This document shows positions 1 to 10,264 of a stretch of 64,000 bases of DNA, one piece after another. The position numbers and the translations under genes are program-made. This DNA is from Alisma plantago-aquatica (lineage: Eukaryota > Streptophyta > Magnoliopsida > Alismatales > Alismataceae). The stretch spans positions 72,308,501-72,372,500 of the forward strand of contig OY856411.1 of NCBI GenBank assembly GCA_963693085.1, in the 5' to 3' direction. The notes under the pieces are model-generated. The model was given only the letters and a program-made list of their open reading frames with translations. It was not told the DNA's origin and did not search any database. Within the stretch, counting starts at the first letter, position 1, and each line of letters starts with the position of its first letter.

Positions 1-452
1 TGGTTTGTGGAATCATACCTTGTCCCGAGGCTTGCTCGGAGACAATACCTCGCACAATGCGCGGTCTTCAACTCCGGACTTTGACGGTGTCTGTGCAGCT
101 CCTGGTCGCACCGGGACTGACAACTCGTACTCGAACCGGACTGTCGGATGACAGTTGTCCTCCTAAGCGGCAGTGTCCTCCCGCCTTTGTAGTAGTCCAC
201 ACGGACCACCTGGAACTCCACTCTCCTTGTCCCACAAGGAAGTGGAAGGAGTCGCACCCTCCTGTTGACGTACTAGTCGCCAACACACTCTCCTGCCTCC
301 TGTTGCAACTGCAGTTGTCCTTCCCTTGCTGCACCTCCCTTTTGCGGGAAGCACTTGCTCGGGCTCTCTCATGGTTACCAAAACCAGAGAGAACGACAAC
401 TTGCAGAGCAACTGGTTGCACTGAGCTGTACTTTGAGAAGCCCCCAATACCC

Positions 453-465
453 CTATATATATAGG
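453..465 (-). promoter_or_regulatory. TATA box in Copia-A left LTR
   Basis: The minus strand reads CCTATATATATAG in a GC-richer context, roughly 450 bp from the LTR edge next to which the primer site would lie. It is the best candidate for the U3 promoter. The right LTR has the same box two bases shorter (25417-25427). The start point itself cannot be seen. Confidence 0.55.
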
Positions 466-544
466 AGAGTCATGGGACAGGGTTCTCCATCCCGGGCAAT
501 GCGGGACTAAAGCAGGAGTAGAAGGGTTCGAGAATTTTCCACAA

Positions 545-980
545 AAAGCAACCGGTTCACAACTTGAAATGATCGGTTCACAACTGAACCGATCGGTTCG
601 GCCATTGAGCCAATCGGTTGGACCTGAGCCGATCGTTTGGGGCACTCCAACCGATTGGTTGGTGCCCTGAACCGATCGGTTCATGGTCCTAATCCGTCTC
701 AAAAAGACTTTCCTTGTTTCTTTCTCAATTGGTATCGAATACCAATATTATTCCCAATCGAATTGGGCAATTTGAAACCAAAGGAAAATTCTTGCCGACA
801 TGACTTTTCCCAACTGGTCGGTTGCACCAGTTGAGCCGATCGGTTCAACCCTTGAACCGGTTGTTTCAACCTGGGCATGAGCCGATCGGCCTGGACACTC
901 CAGCCGACCGGTTCAGCAACCTCAGCCGACCGGTTCATCACATGAGCCGATCGGTTCATCACATGAGCCGATCGGTTGGG
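545..980. repeat. Cluster of ACCGATCGGT-like palindromes
   Basis: About fifteen copies of a 10-12 bp palindrome (AACCGATCGGTT with variants such as GCCGATCGGTT and GACCGGTTC) occur in two blocks, 545-690 and 812-980. They lie about 90-520 bp upstream of the TATA box in the element's own direction, which suits a role as U3 control sites. That role is inferred. In the second block some copies sit in a 21-bp tandem unit whose number differs between the two LTRs. Confidence 0.8.
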
Positions 981-2166
981 AGCATAGGTTGGGCAAAATC
1001 AGTCAATTGCGATTTCAATCAATCCGATACTCCAATCAATGCGTCCAACACCTTGAACCATACGATATTGAGCCATCGACTGATTGAGTGTTTAATTGAA
1101 CTACTAAACTCCTTTAGTAATCAATCTAAACATTGCTTTGTGGACAAAACTCCTCTTCCAGGTTAAATCCTATGTGTGTGACCCTGCAGGTCCATTTCAC
1201 GTTGGCAGTGAAAGTCCATAACACTTATGACTTCACAAGCAAAGAGCGATGTCTAGTCACACATCAGTGCTACCCAAGTGAAAGTAGAAAGTTGGAGAAC
1301 AACTTTCATCCTACAATCCGTGAATGGTGTTACAGCGAATGTATAATTTCTTTGTCACTGATATCCCGAATGAACTTGAGGCATGGAACAGTCATCCTGT
1401 CAACATTCATTCACTTCCTTGATCTCAGAGTAGACTGGAAGAGATATGTATGACATCAGTATCATATACTGATTCACACATGCGTGCACGCCTTTCTCAA
1501 TCCTACTCATCAAGTGGCCATGGATATCAAACTCCCTCAGGAGGGACAAATCCCATATCTATCACTCACCCCTCAAAAGCCCCATGTGTCAAAGCCACCC
1601 AATCATCACCTTTATAACAACCCATGTTTCAGGACTACGTTTGATGATGTCAAAGTGTGCCCAACAACATGTGTTGAGTGCAGTGATTTCAGGTCTAAGA
1701 ATCACACTCACCACCATCACTGTGAGTACTGACTGTGACTACCATCTCATGGTTCCATGTGTCAAACTCACAGTGGGTCTGTCCGGTACCTTGTTCTCTA
1801 ACAAGTACCTATGTGTTTGGTTTGATATCTCTATATCATGACTAATGAGATTCTGTCATCAACCAACACCACAATCTAGTCTTGTGTGTCATTGCTGTCT
1901 ATCTACCTTCCACAATGACATCCGACTAGGGACACAACAAGAATGTACAAACTCTTAGCATCCGTATGATCTCATCGTTCAGGTCCTCAACCTGAAAGCA
2001 TACGTCATTGAGTACTGTCAATCTTTAGACATTCAATCTGTTCTATCACTATCTCATATGACTGAACCAGAAAGAATTGGAAGCTCGCCTTTGATGTTTA
2101 TCAAATCAATCTCAATGTATCCCACCAATCATCCCATGATTGGCTCTCAGGGCATACATACCAACA

Positions 2167-2177
2167 GACTCCCACTT
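2167..2177 (-). other. Polypurine tract of Copia-A
   Basis: The minus strand reads AAGTGGGAGTC immediately before the LTR start TGTTGG. This is the expected plus-strand priming site for a Copia element and fixes the orientation of Copia-A. Confidence 0.75.
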
Positions 2178-4529
2178 GCACTGCGAGCCAATCACCCATG
2201 AATCATATTCATAGTGATCTTCAAACATGTCCCACATGTTATTGTGCTCTAGTGCCAACATAGTGAGTAATGACAACACCTTGCCAAAGTCTGTACAAAT
2301 TGCATGTCTCGCATCTCTTCGCTGTACGTCACACGTATGAGATGGAGTTGCCGTAATATGCGATCTAGCATTCCATTTGCTAACCTTTATCCACATTGCA
2401 TGATCAAGGATTCCAGACTTGTCATCAATGAGTGGAATATAAGTTCATCTTATGAACTTTCAGATCCATATAGTATCCATTTCTGTTCTCTAACACATAG
2501 ATACTCGGCATTTCCCTTTTAAATGGCTTTATTGGAACACTTCCAATTATCAACAAACTTTTACTTTTATACATCCTATGTATATTTTGTAATTAATTTT
2601 CTGTCCTTTCGGAAGTTCGCATCAATGTAACTCTTTACATCAAACTCTTCCTTATCTTCATAGAACTAGTACTTCCCAAGTACTTATCAAGTTCTCATGG
2701 CATTCCAGTAACCCTTACTGGAAATAGACAACCATCCACTCGTCATGTCACACATGCGAGTTATCAGGATGAGCACATCATATTGCCATGTCCTACATAC
2801 AAGATGATGAATGCATTTTATTCTTGCCATGTCATACATGCAAGATAATGGGATGATTACATACATGATAGATCTATATCTATTCTTAGTGTTCCCATTC
2901 TTCATAAGAATTGGACACTTGGCCTTGGGATACTAACTCCATGTAACATGGACAAGTTTTCTCCCACTGAATCTGTGCATGCTGAACACTTCAGTACAAA
3001 TTGCCAATGTATGCTCTCTCTTTCCAGGTCAAAAGATTTTCGAGAACTATCTCTATAGATCTTTATTCCTATCACATAGGAAACATCTCTATCTTCCTTA
3101 AAGATAATTTCCACATTAGGATTTCCAATCTAGAACATTTCCATTTCACATCAATATGTGGAATGTGAACATGCTCCCACTAAATCACAGATCCCTTCTT
3201 TATCTTTGACATATCAGTCAAACCTTTTGACTATATCATCGAAATAAAGATCCAATTTTGAGTTGTTTGTACTCAATCAATCACATTGATTAGTCCATTG
3301 TAACTTATAGACTTCATTTTCATTAGTGGATTCATGAATCTTATAGGCTGTGTCACGTACACATCCTGGTTTTAGTATCCATATGCCAAATGTTTTAGCC
3401 ATTAAGTTGCAATCAACAAGCATCATCCTTCTCAAAATGTTATCCATGTGTCTTAACACTTAAGACTCATCTGCACTTATGGATATGATCCAATGAGTGC
3501 TACCATCAAGGTCATACCTTATGGTTCACATGGAAGTCATTTAGGATGTAATGGTTTTAAAACATAACTCAAGATTCGGTTCCTCATATTCATATTGATA
3601 GTTGACTCATCACATGAACAACTCATCACTTAGATAATTGAGGTGTATCTGTTAAAGATATAAGAACTCACAACCCTTGTGATTCTTAATTTCTTTTATT
3701 AGTGTGGGGTATTCTTTTATTAAGAAGAATTCAATTATTTGATAATCATTCTCTAACTCCTTAGAGTATGATTCCTTCTTGATTCAGACATCACCATGCC
3801 TTAATCATGAGTTCACTATGATACATTATCATAAACACTCATAAGGATCTCAAACATTTGGTCCAAGTATTTCATTCATTGATCTCATCAAGAATTAATA
3901 CTTTACCAAATTTGTACTTCATTTATGATAATCTTGAACATTTAAAGACATTCATATTGGTATTTCTCTAAACACCATTTGAAGTATTAGCATTTATTCC
4001 AATAGGTATATAAATACATCACATGTATTATACCTAATAGGATAATCAGTCTTCCACTACTTTAGTGAAGATTGATTAATCATGTCCAAGATATTCATGT
4101 CCCTTACTGGTTCTTCAACCAAAAGAGTCTAGTTTTATCCATCACATGGAAACTAGAAATGAATTTCTCATGATTAATGCTAATTAAATTGTTTGAGTTA
4201 TCTATAACTTTTAGGTATCGTCTTATCTTATGCATATCAAATATCACAAGATAAATAAGGCATTGCCACAAAGATCACATCTTTATAAATTGAAACATCT
4301 CTTTATTAATTGCTATCATTGTCATACAATATGCAAAAATAAAGTGTTTCTATCTATTGGCAAGTATGAAATAGCAGTTCATAACTGTATTACATGCCTT
4401 ATTGGCTGAAAATAAACTAAAGTATTCCTATCTATAAAGGCAACACTTGCCCCAAGTAAGAATGCTTTACACTTTACATCTTGATATCATATATCTCAAA
4501 AGTGTTACAAGTTTACTTTCATGACACCT
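2178..4529 (-). pseudogene. Decayed pol of Copia-A (protease to RNase H)
   Basis: Only scattered pieces of the Copia polyprotein remain, in all three minus frames. Near 4250-4420 there is a protease/pre-integrase-like piece with an NCYFI-like motif. At 2902-3114 there is a reverse-transcriptase C-terminal piece containing DVSYVIGIKIYRD. Near 2540-2720 an RNase H piece reads roughly EEFDVKSYIDANFRKDRK. Stops and frameshifts separate them. The 2.35 kb between gag and the polypurine tract is shorter than a usual Copia pol of 3 kb or more, so internal deletions are likely. No continuous integrase core was found. The element cannot make its own enzymes. Confidence 0.7.
2700..2850 (-). repeat. Three diverged ~40-bp repeats inside the pol relic
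   Basis: Three successive minus-strand segments share a core like CATGTATGACATGGCAA, each about 40 bp from the next. The core matches the place where Copia RT/RNase H encodes a C-x-R-P-D-I-A-like motif, so a small tandem duplication of that segment is the simplest reading. Confidence 0.45.
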
Positions 4530-5384
4530 TTAAGTAGAGGTTTCAGTCGCCTCCTTCTTCTTTTCTTCTTCCAGGTAGGGAGGACAATTCCTTTTCCAAT
4601 GTCCTGGCTTTTGACAATGGTGGCAATTTCCTTTCTTGGTCACGCCTCCCTTGGCCTTGAGAGCTGAAGATGGCTTGGACTCCTGGCTAGCTTCAGAACC
4701 TTTCTTAGCTTTGCCCTTGCCATTGTGCTTGGACTTGCCTTTCTTGCTCGTGATCACCATCACAGACTTAGGCTTGTCCTTCTTCATCTGTAACTCGGCT
4801 GTCCTCAACATGCCCAACAACTCTGACAGTGGCCTATCAAAGTTGTTCATGTTGTAGTTCATCACAAACTGACTGTAAGATTCTAGAAACGATTGCAGTA
4901 TCACGTCAGTAGCCAACTCTTGGCTCAGTGGAAATCCCAGTCTCTGCAGGTTCTCCACATACCCAATCATCTTGAGTGTGTGAGGACCAACTGGATCTCC
5001 TTCTGTCATGACGCACTTGAACAACGCCCTAGAAACATTGTACCTCTCTTGCCGTGTCTGATCTTCATACATGTTCCTGAGATGCAGAATCATCTCTATG
5101 ACACCCATGTTCTCATGTTGCCTCTGCAACTCATGGTTCATTGAACATAGCATCAAGCACTTTGCATCAATGGCATCATCAGAACGCTTCTTGTAAGCAT
5201 CCCTTTCTGTCCTTGGTGCATTAGGAGTGGGTTCCTCTGGAATTGGAGTATCCAGGACATAGAGTTTACGCTCTTGAGTGAGAACAATTCTCAATGTCCG
5301 ATACCAGTCGTGGAAGTTTGTCCCATTTAGCTTGTCCTTGTCAAGGACTGATCGCAAAGAAAAGTTGTTGTTGTTTGTTGCCAT
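4530..5384 (-). CDS. gag: Copia-A Gag (nucleocapsid) protein
   Basis: This 284-residue frame encodes a Copia capsid protein, which would package element RNA into cytoplasmic particles. The N-terminus (residues about 10-45) has the LNGTNFHDWYRTL pattern typical of plant Copia Gag, followed by a helical UBN2-like region (about 60-200) and a basic Lys/Ser-rich linker. A CCHC zinc knuckle, CHHCQKPGHWKRNC, occupies about residues 254-267. I chose the ATG at 5384 (MATNNNN) because family members start just before such a segment. An in-frame ATG at 5429 would add 15 hydrophobic residues that look like leader sequence. The frame ends in its own stop and does not run into pol, which is decayed. The reading frame is intact, so it is younger or better preserved than the pol region beside it. 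Confidence 0.85.
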   Translation of the reverse strand: MATNNNNFSLRSVLDKDKLNGTNFHDWYRTLRIVLTQERKLYVLDTPIPEEPTPNAPRTERDAYKKRSDDAIDAKCLMLCSMNHELQRQHENMGVIEMILHLRNMYEDQTRQERYNVSRALFKCVMTEGDPVGPHTLKMIGYVENLQRLGFPLSQELATDVILQSFLESYSQFVMNYNMNNFDRPLSELLGMLRTAELQMKKDKPKSVMVITSKKGKSKHNGKGKAKKGSEASQESKPSSALKAKGGVTKKGNCHHCQKPGHWKRNCPPYLEEEKKKEATETST

Positions 5385-5666
5385 TTGAACTACAAAAAGG
5401 AAAATATGCAATTTTAGTGCAAAACTCATTTTGACTTATTTGATTGATTTGAAAGTTTGAAGATATAATTAGGCCTTTAATTAAATATCGCTCCCACTAT
5501 TTACTTCAAATTGATAGCCCTCACCATCAATTCGGAAGATTGCAGCGTACAACCTTCTAGTGGGCAAGATCCTGAAATCCTCTAAGTCATGGACCAGCTA
5601 GGGCTGTCACCCACAACATAGATCTCTCAGGTAGGCAACTTTTTCCAATTGCATCATATGCAACTC
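5385..5666 (-). other. Copia-A 5' leader, gag-proximal part
   Basis: This is untranslated leader between gag and the TRG-1 insertion. The leader resumes at 23749 and runs to the primer site near 24905, so the uninterrupted leader is about 1.4 kb, long for a Copia element. No small RNA or conserved structure was recognised. Confidence 0.6.
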
Positions 5667-5671
5667 TTGAT
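5667..5671. other. Left target-site duplication of the TRG-1 array
   Basis: TTGAT stands directly before the first LTR (TGTTGGATCC) and is repeated exactly at 23744-23748 after the last LTR. A 5-bp duplication is normal for Copia-type integrase. Confidence 0.9.
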
Positions 5672-6007
5672 TGTTGGATCCTATATGGATGATTAGATGC
5701 TCTAGAGGGGGGGGTGAATAGAGCTGAAAGCACTTAAACAAAATTCATCAAACCTTCAAAATATATGACAGGATAAGGTTGCTAAATAGGTAATTTGAGT
5801 GCAACTAAATCATGCATAGCAAGGATAAGAGAGATTGAACATGCACCAATTAGACAAGCTATTTAGAGTGGTTCCACACTTCAAACTAGAAGTGTGTCAG
5901 TCCACTTGCCTAGAGAGGTCAACCTCTAGGACTTCAAACAATTGCATTCTTATATTCATTAATAAGACATACAACACATGACCCAACAAAGGTCTTACCT
6001 ATCCAAT

Positions 6008-6262
6008 ACAAAGAGTCTTCAACCTTACCAAGGACTTACCCACTTTGCAAGAGTCTTCGGCCTTCTCCAAGGACTTACCCACTCTTGCACAAGTCTTCAG
6101 CCTTGTAGGAATTACCCACTCTTCTTGGATCTTCCGCCTTTGACTTCACCTTCACTCGGAGAAGCTTTCCACCAAGGACTTACCCACTTGAGCTTGAGTC
6201 TTCTGCCTTCTCCAAGGGCTTACCCACTCTAGCTCCAAGTCTTCGGCCTTGATCTTCACCAA
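6008..6262. repeat. Degenerate short tandem repeat in LTR R/U5
   Basis: The block repeats AGTCTTCGGCCTTCTCCAAG followed by GACTTACCCACT about six times with variable spacing near 45 bp. It is present at matching places in LTR 2 (near 11489-11743), LTR 3 (near 16968-17222) and LTR 4 (near 22447-22701). An open plus-strand frame of 84 codons crosses it, but it runs against element transcription and is a by-product of the repeat. Confidence 0.7.
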
Positions 6263-6544
6263 GGGACTCCTTCCCTTGTTCTTCTTCACCTCTCTTGGAC
6301 AAGAGAGAGAACCTTCATCTTCATGATTGAAATGGAGAGATGGGGAGGTTGTGGAAGTGAGAGCTTCACAAGATATACAAATGGGACTAGCTCTCTTACA
6401 GATTTCCTACTCACTCTAATGGATGTAGCAAGTGATTAAGCTTAGAGAGAGAGAGGAGGCTGTAGGAAGCACTCAACTATAGAATAGGAACCTCACAAAG
6501 AGTTTGCAATGAATGCTCAACCTTGGAATGAAGCCCAAGGGGTC

Positions 6545-6554
6545 CTATTTATAG
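6545..6554 (-). promoter_or_regulatory. TATA box, TRG-1 LTR 1
   Basis: The minus strand reads CTATAAATAG followed by GACCCCTTGG, a close match to a plant TATA element. A start point about 30 bp downstream, near 6515, would give roughly 840 bp of R/U5. Confidence 0.65.
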
Positions 6555-6689
6555 CTGGGGATGCCTCTTAGCCTTTGGGAACACATGAGAACGAAAACTA
6601 GACGTTTTGTAGCTTGCAACGGATCTATTTTCACTTGTTGCAACTCCACAACGGCTAGAATCACTTTTCTGCACTTTTTCGTACAGTCT

Positions 6690-6941
6690 AATCGGCCGAG
6701 TTTATATAAAGGTAACTTGGCCGAACCACTAAAAGACAAGGCTGAAAGCTAGACTGTCGGCCGAGTTCCTTTGGAGAAACTCGACCGATCGGTCAACTTT
6801 CATCTTGGACCGATCAGTGGATCGGCCGAGTTTCCTAGCTAGAAACTTGACCGAACGAGAATCGGCTGAGTTTGTAACTCGGCCGATTGCAACAAAAATT
6901 CCAGAATATATGGATCGGCCGAGTTTGGAATTCGGCCGACA
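6690..6941. repeat. CTCGGCCGA palindrome cluster, LTR 1
   Basis: At least eight copies of ATCGGCCGAGTTT, its complement or near variants occur within 250 bp. They begin about 135 bp upstream of the TATA box. Related sites (8730-8845) also occur in the interior. Confidence 0.75.
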
Positions 6942-7302
6942 AAATCCCTGTTATGGGTATTTTGGAATTTTCGTTTGACTATACAAATGATGGATTTTTG
7001 TGTCCCAATAATTTTTCTAAGCTTAATTACAAGTCATACAATCATTACAAGTGATTACAAAGCAATTCTAAGGTCATTTACATAGAGATCCCAAATTGCA
7101 CACTTGTAGCTATTTTGACTTGTCTTTTCTCCAATTTGATATGCGCAAGTTAGGGCATTTGGAGTGTGTCTAAACCTAATCTGAAATCACTCAATGTAGA
7201 AGCATTAGACACCAATATGTGGAATGGTTAGTCATCATCAAAACAAGGGTTTAGTCAATTTAGACGTGAGTCAACATTGACCTAATTGATCTTGAGTCAA
7301 CA

Positions 7303-7316
7303 TTCTCCCCCTTTTT
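7303..7316 (-). other. Polypurine tract, TRG-1 unit 1
   Basis: The minus strand reads AAAAAGGGGGAGAA directly before the 3' LTR start TGTTGACTC. Confidence 0.85.
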
Positions 7317-9226
7317 GAAGATGACAAACCATCCCATAAATGTATTGAAAGCTTGTACGTAAAATCATACCTTCAGAGAAACCTAGGGGTTTCAATAGGA
7401 TTGAGCTCATATGCTCCCCCTCAATTGATGCGCATGGAGTTCTCATACTCCCCCTCAATTGATGCTATTTCTCCTGCATGGTTATCTTTCATAACATTTA
7501 TAGAAACTATGTCTTCTACTCATATATGTTCTACACATATATGTCTTCTCCCATTTACCTTCTCCCCTTTACATGGACACGCTTCTTTGCTTCATGTAAG
7601 ACATGCCTTCTCCCTGTTGTCAAAAGAAGACATATCTTTCTCCCCCTTTGTCATTTCAAAAAGGCGGGGGTGTGAAGAAACTAAGAAACACCACTTGTTA
7701 AGAGAAAGAAGATAACAAAAGTTATATAATGAGAGTAGAAGAGCACAGATAGGGGCTTGTCCAAGCATAGAAAGAAAAGCAAGTTAAAGCATATACTTGA
7801 ACAACCCAAAAATGCAAGATAAAGTGCTGCAGAAAAACAATAAATCACAATTTTGACCCTCAAGATGATGGAATTTGACCAAAAACCATCGGAGCTCATT
7901 GCAAAGTGATGAGTCTTGCTCAGAAGGGTGTTTCTGCATAAAAAGCACTATACTTGTAGCAAAAACTGAAACTGGAGCAAAATCTGCATAAAAATCCATA
8001 AATACTCCAATTTCTACATATAATGTAGCTCTATGTGCCCTGCATCACAATGTTATGCAAACAACTCAAGATAGTAGATATGCAATTCAAGGAACAATCT
8101 TGAGCCTGTATGAGATAAGATACAAGCATAACATATAGATGATCAAAGATGGCACTTTGTAAACAAGGTTAGAACTACATGTATATGAACTACTAGTAGA
8201 TGGTATCACAAGTTAGGACTACTAGTAGGATCTAGATCATAGAAAGAGATACCAAAAGGTACACAAGATAAAGCAAGCTATGAGTAGATGTAGAGATATA
8301 TCCAAACAAAGAGATATGAAAATTTAAGAAGCATGAAAGGATATAACTCACTAGATATGCATCCTTACCATAAGATGATTACCCCTAAGAACCTCAAGGT
8401 TGTATCAAAACAAGATATACACCTAGATAGATGTAGCAAGTTAGAGCACAACGGAATCGATTTTAGACACAACTAAGAGATCCAAAGAGATCATCATCAA
8501 AACCTGCAAAACAACTCAAAGCAAGTAATTGCAACATATAGATATACCAATTTAGAGCAATTAGAGAGATAGAGTTGTAAGCAAGATAGGCAATTTAGAA
8601 CATGGCAATATGCATATATAAAGGTACCAAATGGAGTGCCAAAGAATAAGGCTATTGGTTGAGAAAATCTAGTTGAGAGGGAAATTCTCATTCAATAAGC
8701 CAACTGTATACTCTGTGAACAGTGTTTTCGGTCGAGTTCTGTGTATTGGCAACTCGGCCGATCGCAGCTGTTGGCAACACCCATTGGTGCCTATCGGTCG
8801 AGTTTTAGACAGGACAAAACTCGGCCGACAAAACTACTGTAGAAAAAGAACATATTTTTCATAAAACATATCTAGAGGCATGCTAAATATACAAACCATA
8901 TCCAAACATGTCTAAGCAAGTTAGTAATGCACTATAGAAGCATTAGAAATAGTTTTTGAGCAAGAGTGTGAAGAGAATCACAAAATGCCACTTTTGACTC
9001 AAAAACCATATGTATAGTGCACACTAACTTGACAAAACAAGTTAGAAATGGTTACAAGCAATAAAACATTTACCTTTGTGCTTACCATTGCTTTTCCACT
9101 TGTTGTCACCCTCTACACATCTCACCTTTCTTCTTTTATGTGGATTGACAAGTCAATTTGCAATTCAATAGCTCAAATCAATCCATTTGTACGTACCTAC
9201 AAGAAGAAAGATGAAATGGTCCCCAA
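7317..9226 (-). other. Pol-free interior of TRG-1 unit 1
   Basis: There is no protease, integrase, reverse transcriptase or RNase H motif in any frame here; all open frames are 120 codons or fewer. Near 7395-7640 the minus strand has several more AGGGGGAG tracts after TCAATTG-like words, a style seen between pol and the 3' LTR of some plant Copia elements. The region therefore looks like the old 3' untranslated end brought next to gag by loss of pol. CGGTCGAG/CTCGGCCGA sites recur at 8730-8845. Confidence 0.7.
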
Positions 9227-10069
9227 TTATATTTTTGGGTCCGGAGGGGTTAGTTTAGCAACCCAAATCCTATTGCTCTTGGGTGCTTTCCTAAAAGGAC
9301 AACATGAAGAATAATGACCAAAATCATTGCAATAGTTGCATGTGCCCATAGTCTTGGAACTAGAGGATTTTCCATGGAATATTGGAGGTCCTTTATCTTT
9401 GTTGTTCCCTTGACTACTATCATACCCTAAACCATGTCTACCAATTTGTTTAGTAGTATGGTCTAGGATTTGATTAAGATTCTTTTTACCCACTAAGATT
9501 CTTTGCAAAGAAGATCTCAAACTATCATTATCATGCTTAAGAGAAGCAATAATATAAGACAAACTATTTATATTTTCTTTAGCATGCAAAAGATCATTTT
9601 CTAAGCAAAGAGATTTAGTTAAATAGGAATCTCTATCAATATGAAGAGCAGCAACATCATTTTCTCTATTTGTAGAACTAGAACAAGATTCATGCCCATT
9701 GACTTTAGCAAGCAAGGAGGCATTTTCTATTTCTAATTCATGCAAAACAAAATCTTTGTCCTTATTTTCAAATTTAAGAACATCAATGTCATGCATGAGA
9801 GAATCAACAATTAAAGTATGCTCTTCATTTGAACTAGGCATGAGAGGTTGAGCTTCTAGAAATTTAATCTTATCAAGTAAACTAGAATTTTCAAGTTTAA
9901 GAGAGTCTACTTGACTAAGACAATCATTTTTATCATCAAGCAAGCAAGAATTAGCATGTTCAAGATCATCTAGTTCTACATGCAAATTATCAACAATTTT
10001 AGCAAGCTTTTTCTTTTTCCTTTTAGATGACTTAAGAGAGGCACACATATCATGAATAATAGCAATCAA
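9227..10069 (-). CDS. TRG-1 Gag C-terminal part, unit 1 (coiled coil and second zinc knuckle)
   Basis: These 280 residues start at an internal Met, but the frame is open from 10264 and is the same frame as the gag segment upstream; a single TAA at 10265-10267 separates them. The upstream part is Ser-rich (S-S-S-S-G-S-S type). Residues about 15-210 are Leu/Lys/Asp-rich with heptad spacing, as in a long coiled coil. A CCHC knuckle, CNYCNDFGHYSSCC, lies at about 244-257, followed by a basic tail with RIWVAK, as seen before the protease in plant Copia polyproteins. Without stop readthrough or internal initiation this part would not be made. The protein is the same in all three units. Confidence 0.65.
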   Translation of the reverse strand: MIAIIHDMCASLKSSKRKKKKLAKIVDNLHVELDDLEHANSCLLDDKNDCLSQVDSLKLENSSLLDKIKFLEAQPLMPSSNEEHTLIVDSLMHDIDVLKFENKDKDFVLHELEIENASLLAKVNGHESCSSSTNRENDVAALHIDRDSYLTKSLCLENDLLHAKENINSLSYIIASLKHDNDSLRSSLQRILVGKKNLNQILDHTTKQIGRHGLGYDSSQGNNKDKGPPIFHGKSSSSKTMGTCNYCNDFGHYSSCCPFRKAPKSNRIWVAKLTPPDPKI

Positions 10070-10264
10070 AGATTCTTTATCTAGAGAGTTTAGATTTACC
10101 TCACTTGAGTCTTCACTTGTTGATGCTATAAGAGCAAAATGGCATTCTCCTTCATCACTTGAGCTTGAGCTTGATCCTTCACTTGAATCTTCACTTGAGC
10201 TTGAGTTGGAGGAGCCACTTGAGCTTGATTGCCATTTCTTCTTGTGAATATGGGTCTTTTTGCC

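Larger units (their letters stand above)
1..2166 (-). mobile_element. Copia-A 3' LTR (left copy, cut by window start)
   Basis: This stretch matches 25006-27105 base for base apart from scattered substitutions and two indels, so the two are the LTR pair of one element. About 99 bp of its outer edge, by comparison with 24907-25005, lies before the window. On the minus strand the LTR begins TGTTGGTATG directly after a purine-rich tract, which marks this copy as the 3' LTR. Compared with the right copy it has an extra 41 bp near 376-416, between short TGG/TGGTT repeats, and one extra 21-bp palindrome unit near 950. Short open frames inside it (for example 68-421 minus) have no recognisable domain and are not called as genes. 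Confidence 0.9.
5672..7302 (-). mobile_element. TRG-1 LTR 1
   Basis: This 1631-bp LTR runs from TGTTGGATCC to GAGTCAACA, so it has the usual TG...CA ends. It is the outer 3' LTR of the array on the minus strand. It carries an 8-base G run, a private G at about 5771 (A in the other LTRs) and a C at 7239 that is T in LTRs 2 and 3. U3 is the right half, upstream of the TATA box at 6545-6554; R/U5 is the left half. Confidence 0.92.

Noticed and set aside
68..421. 117-codon minus-strand frame in the Copia-A LTR with a partner at 25073-25435
   Set aside because: It is Arg/Ser-rich, differs between the LTRs by an indel and carries no domain. It is part of R/U5.
545..980. Repeated palindromes as a possible CRISPR array
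   Set aside because: Units are 10-12 bp with irregular spacing and related spacers, and the context is a plant LTR.
5978..6232. 84-codon plus-strand frame repeated in all four TRG-1 LTRs
   Set aside because: It lies inside the R/U5 tandem repeat, runs against element transcription and has no domain. Its repetition reflects LTR copies, not a gene family.
7353..7715. 120-codon plus-strand frame repeated in three TRG-1 interiors
   Set aside because: It runs opposite to gag through the purine-rich 3' region and has no domain; open by chance.
9048..9314. 88-codon plus-strand frame with a hydrophobic N-terminus in all three units
   Set aside because: It overlaps the gag C-terminal part on the other strand and shows no motif beyond a hydrophobic stretch.
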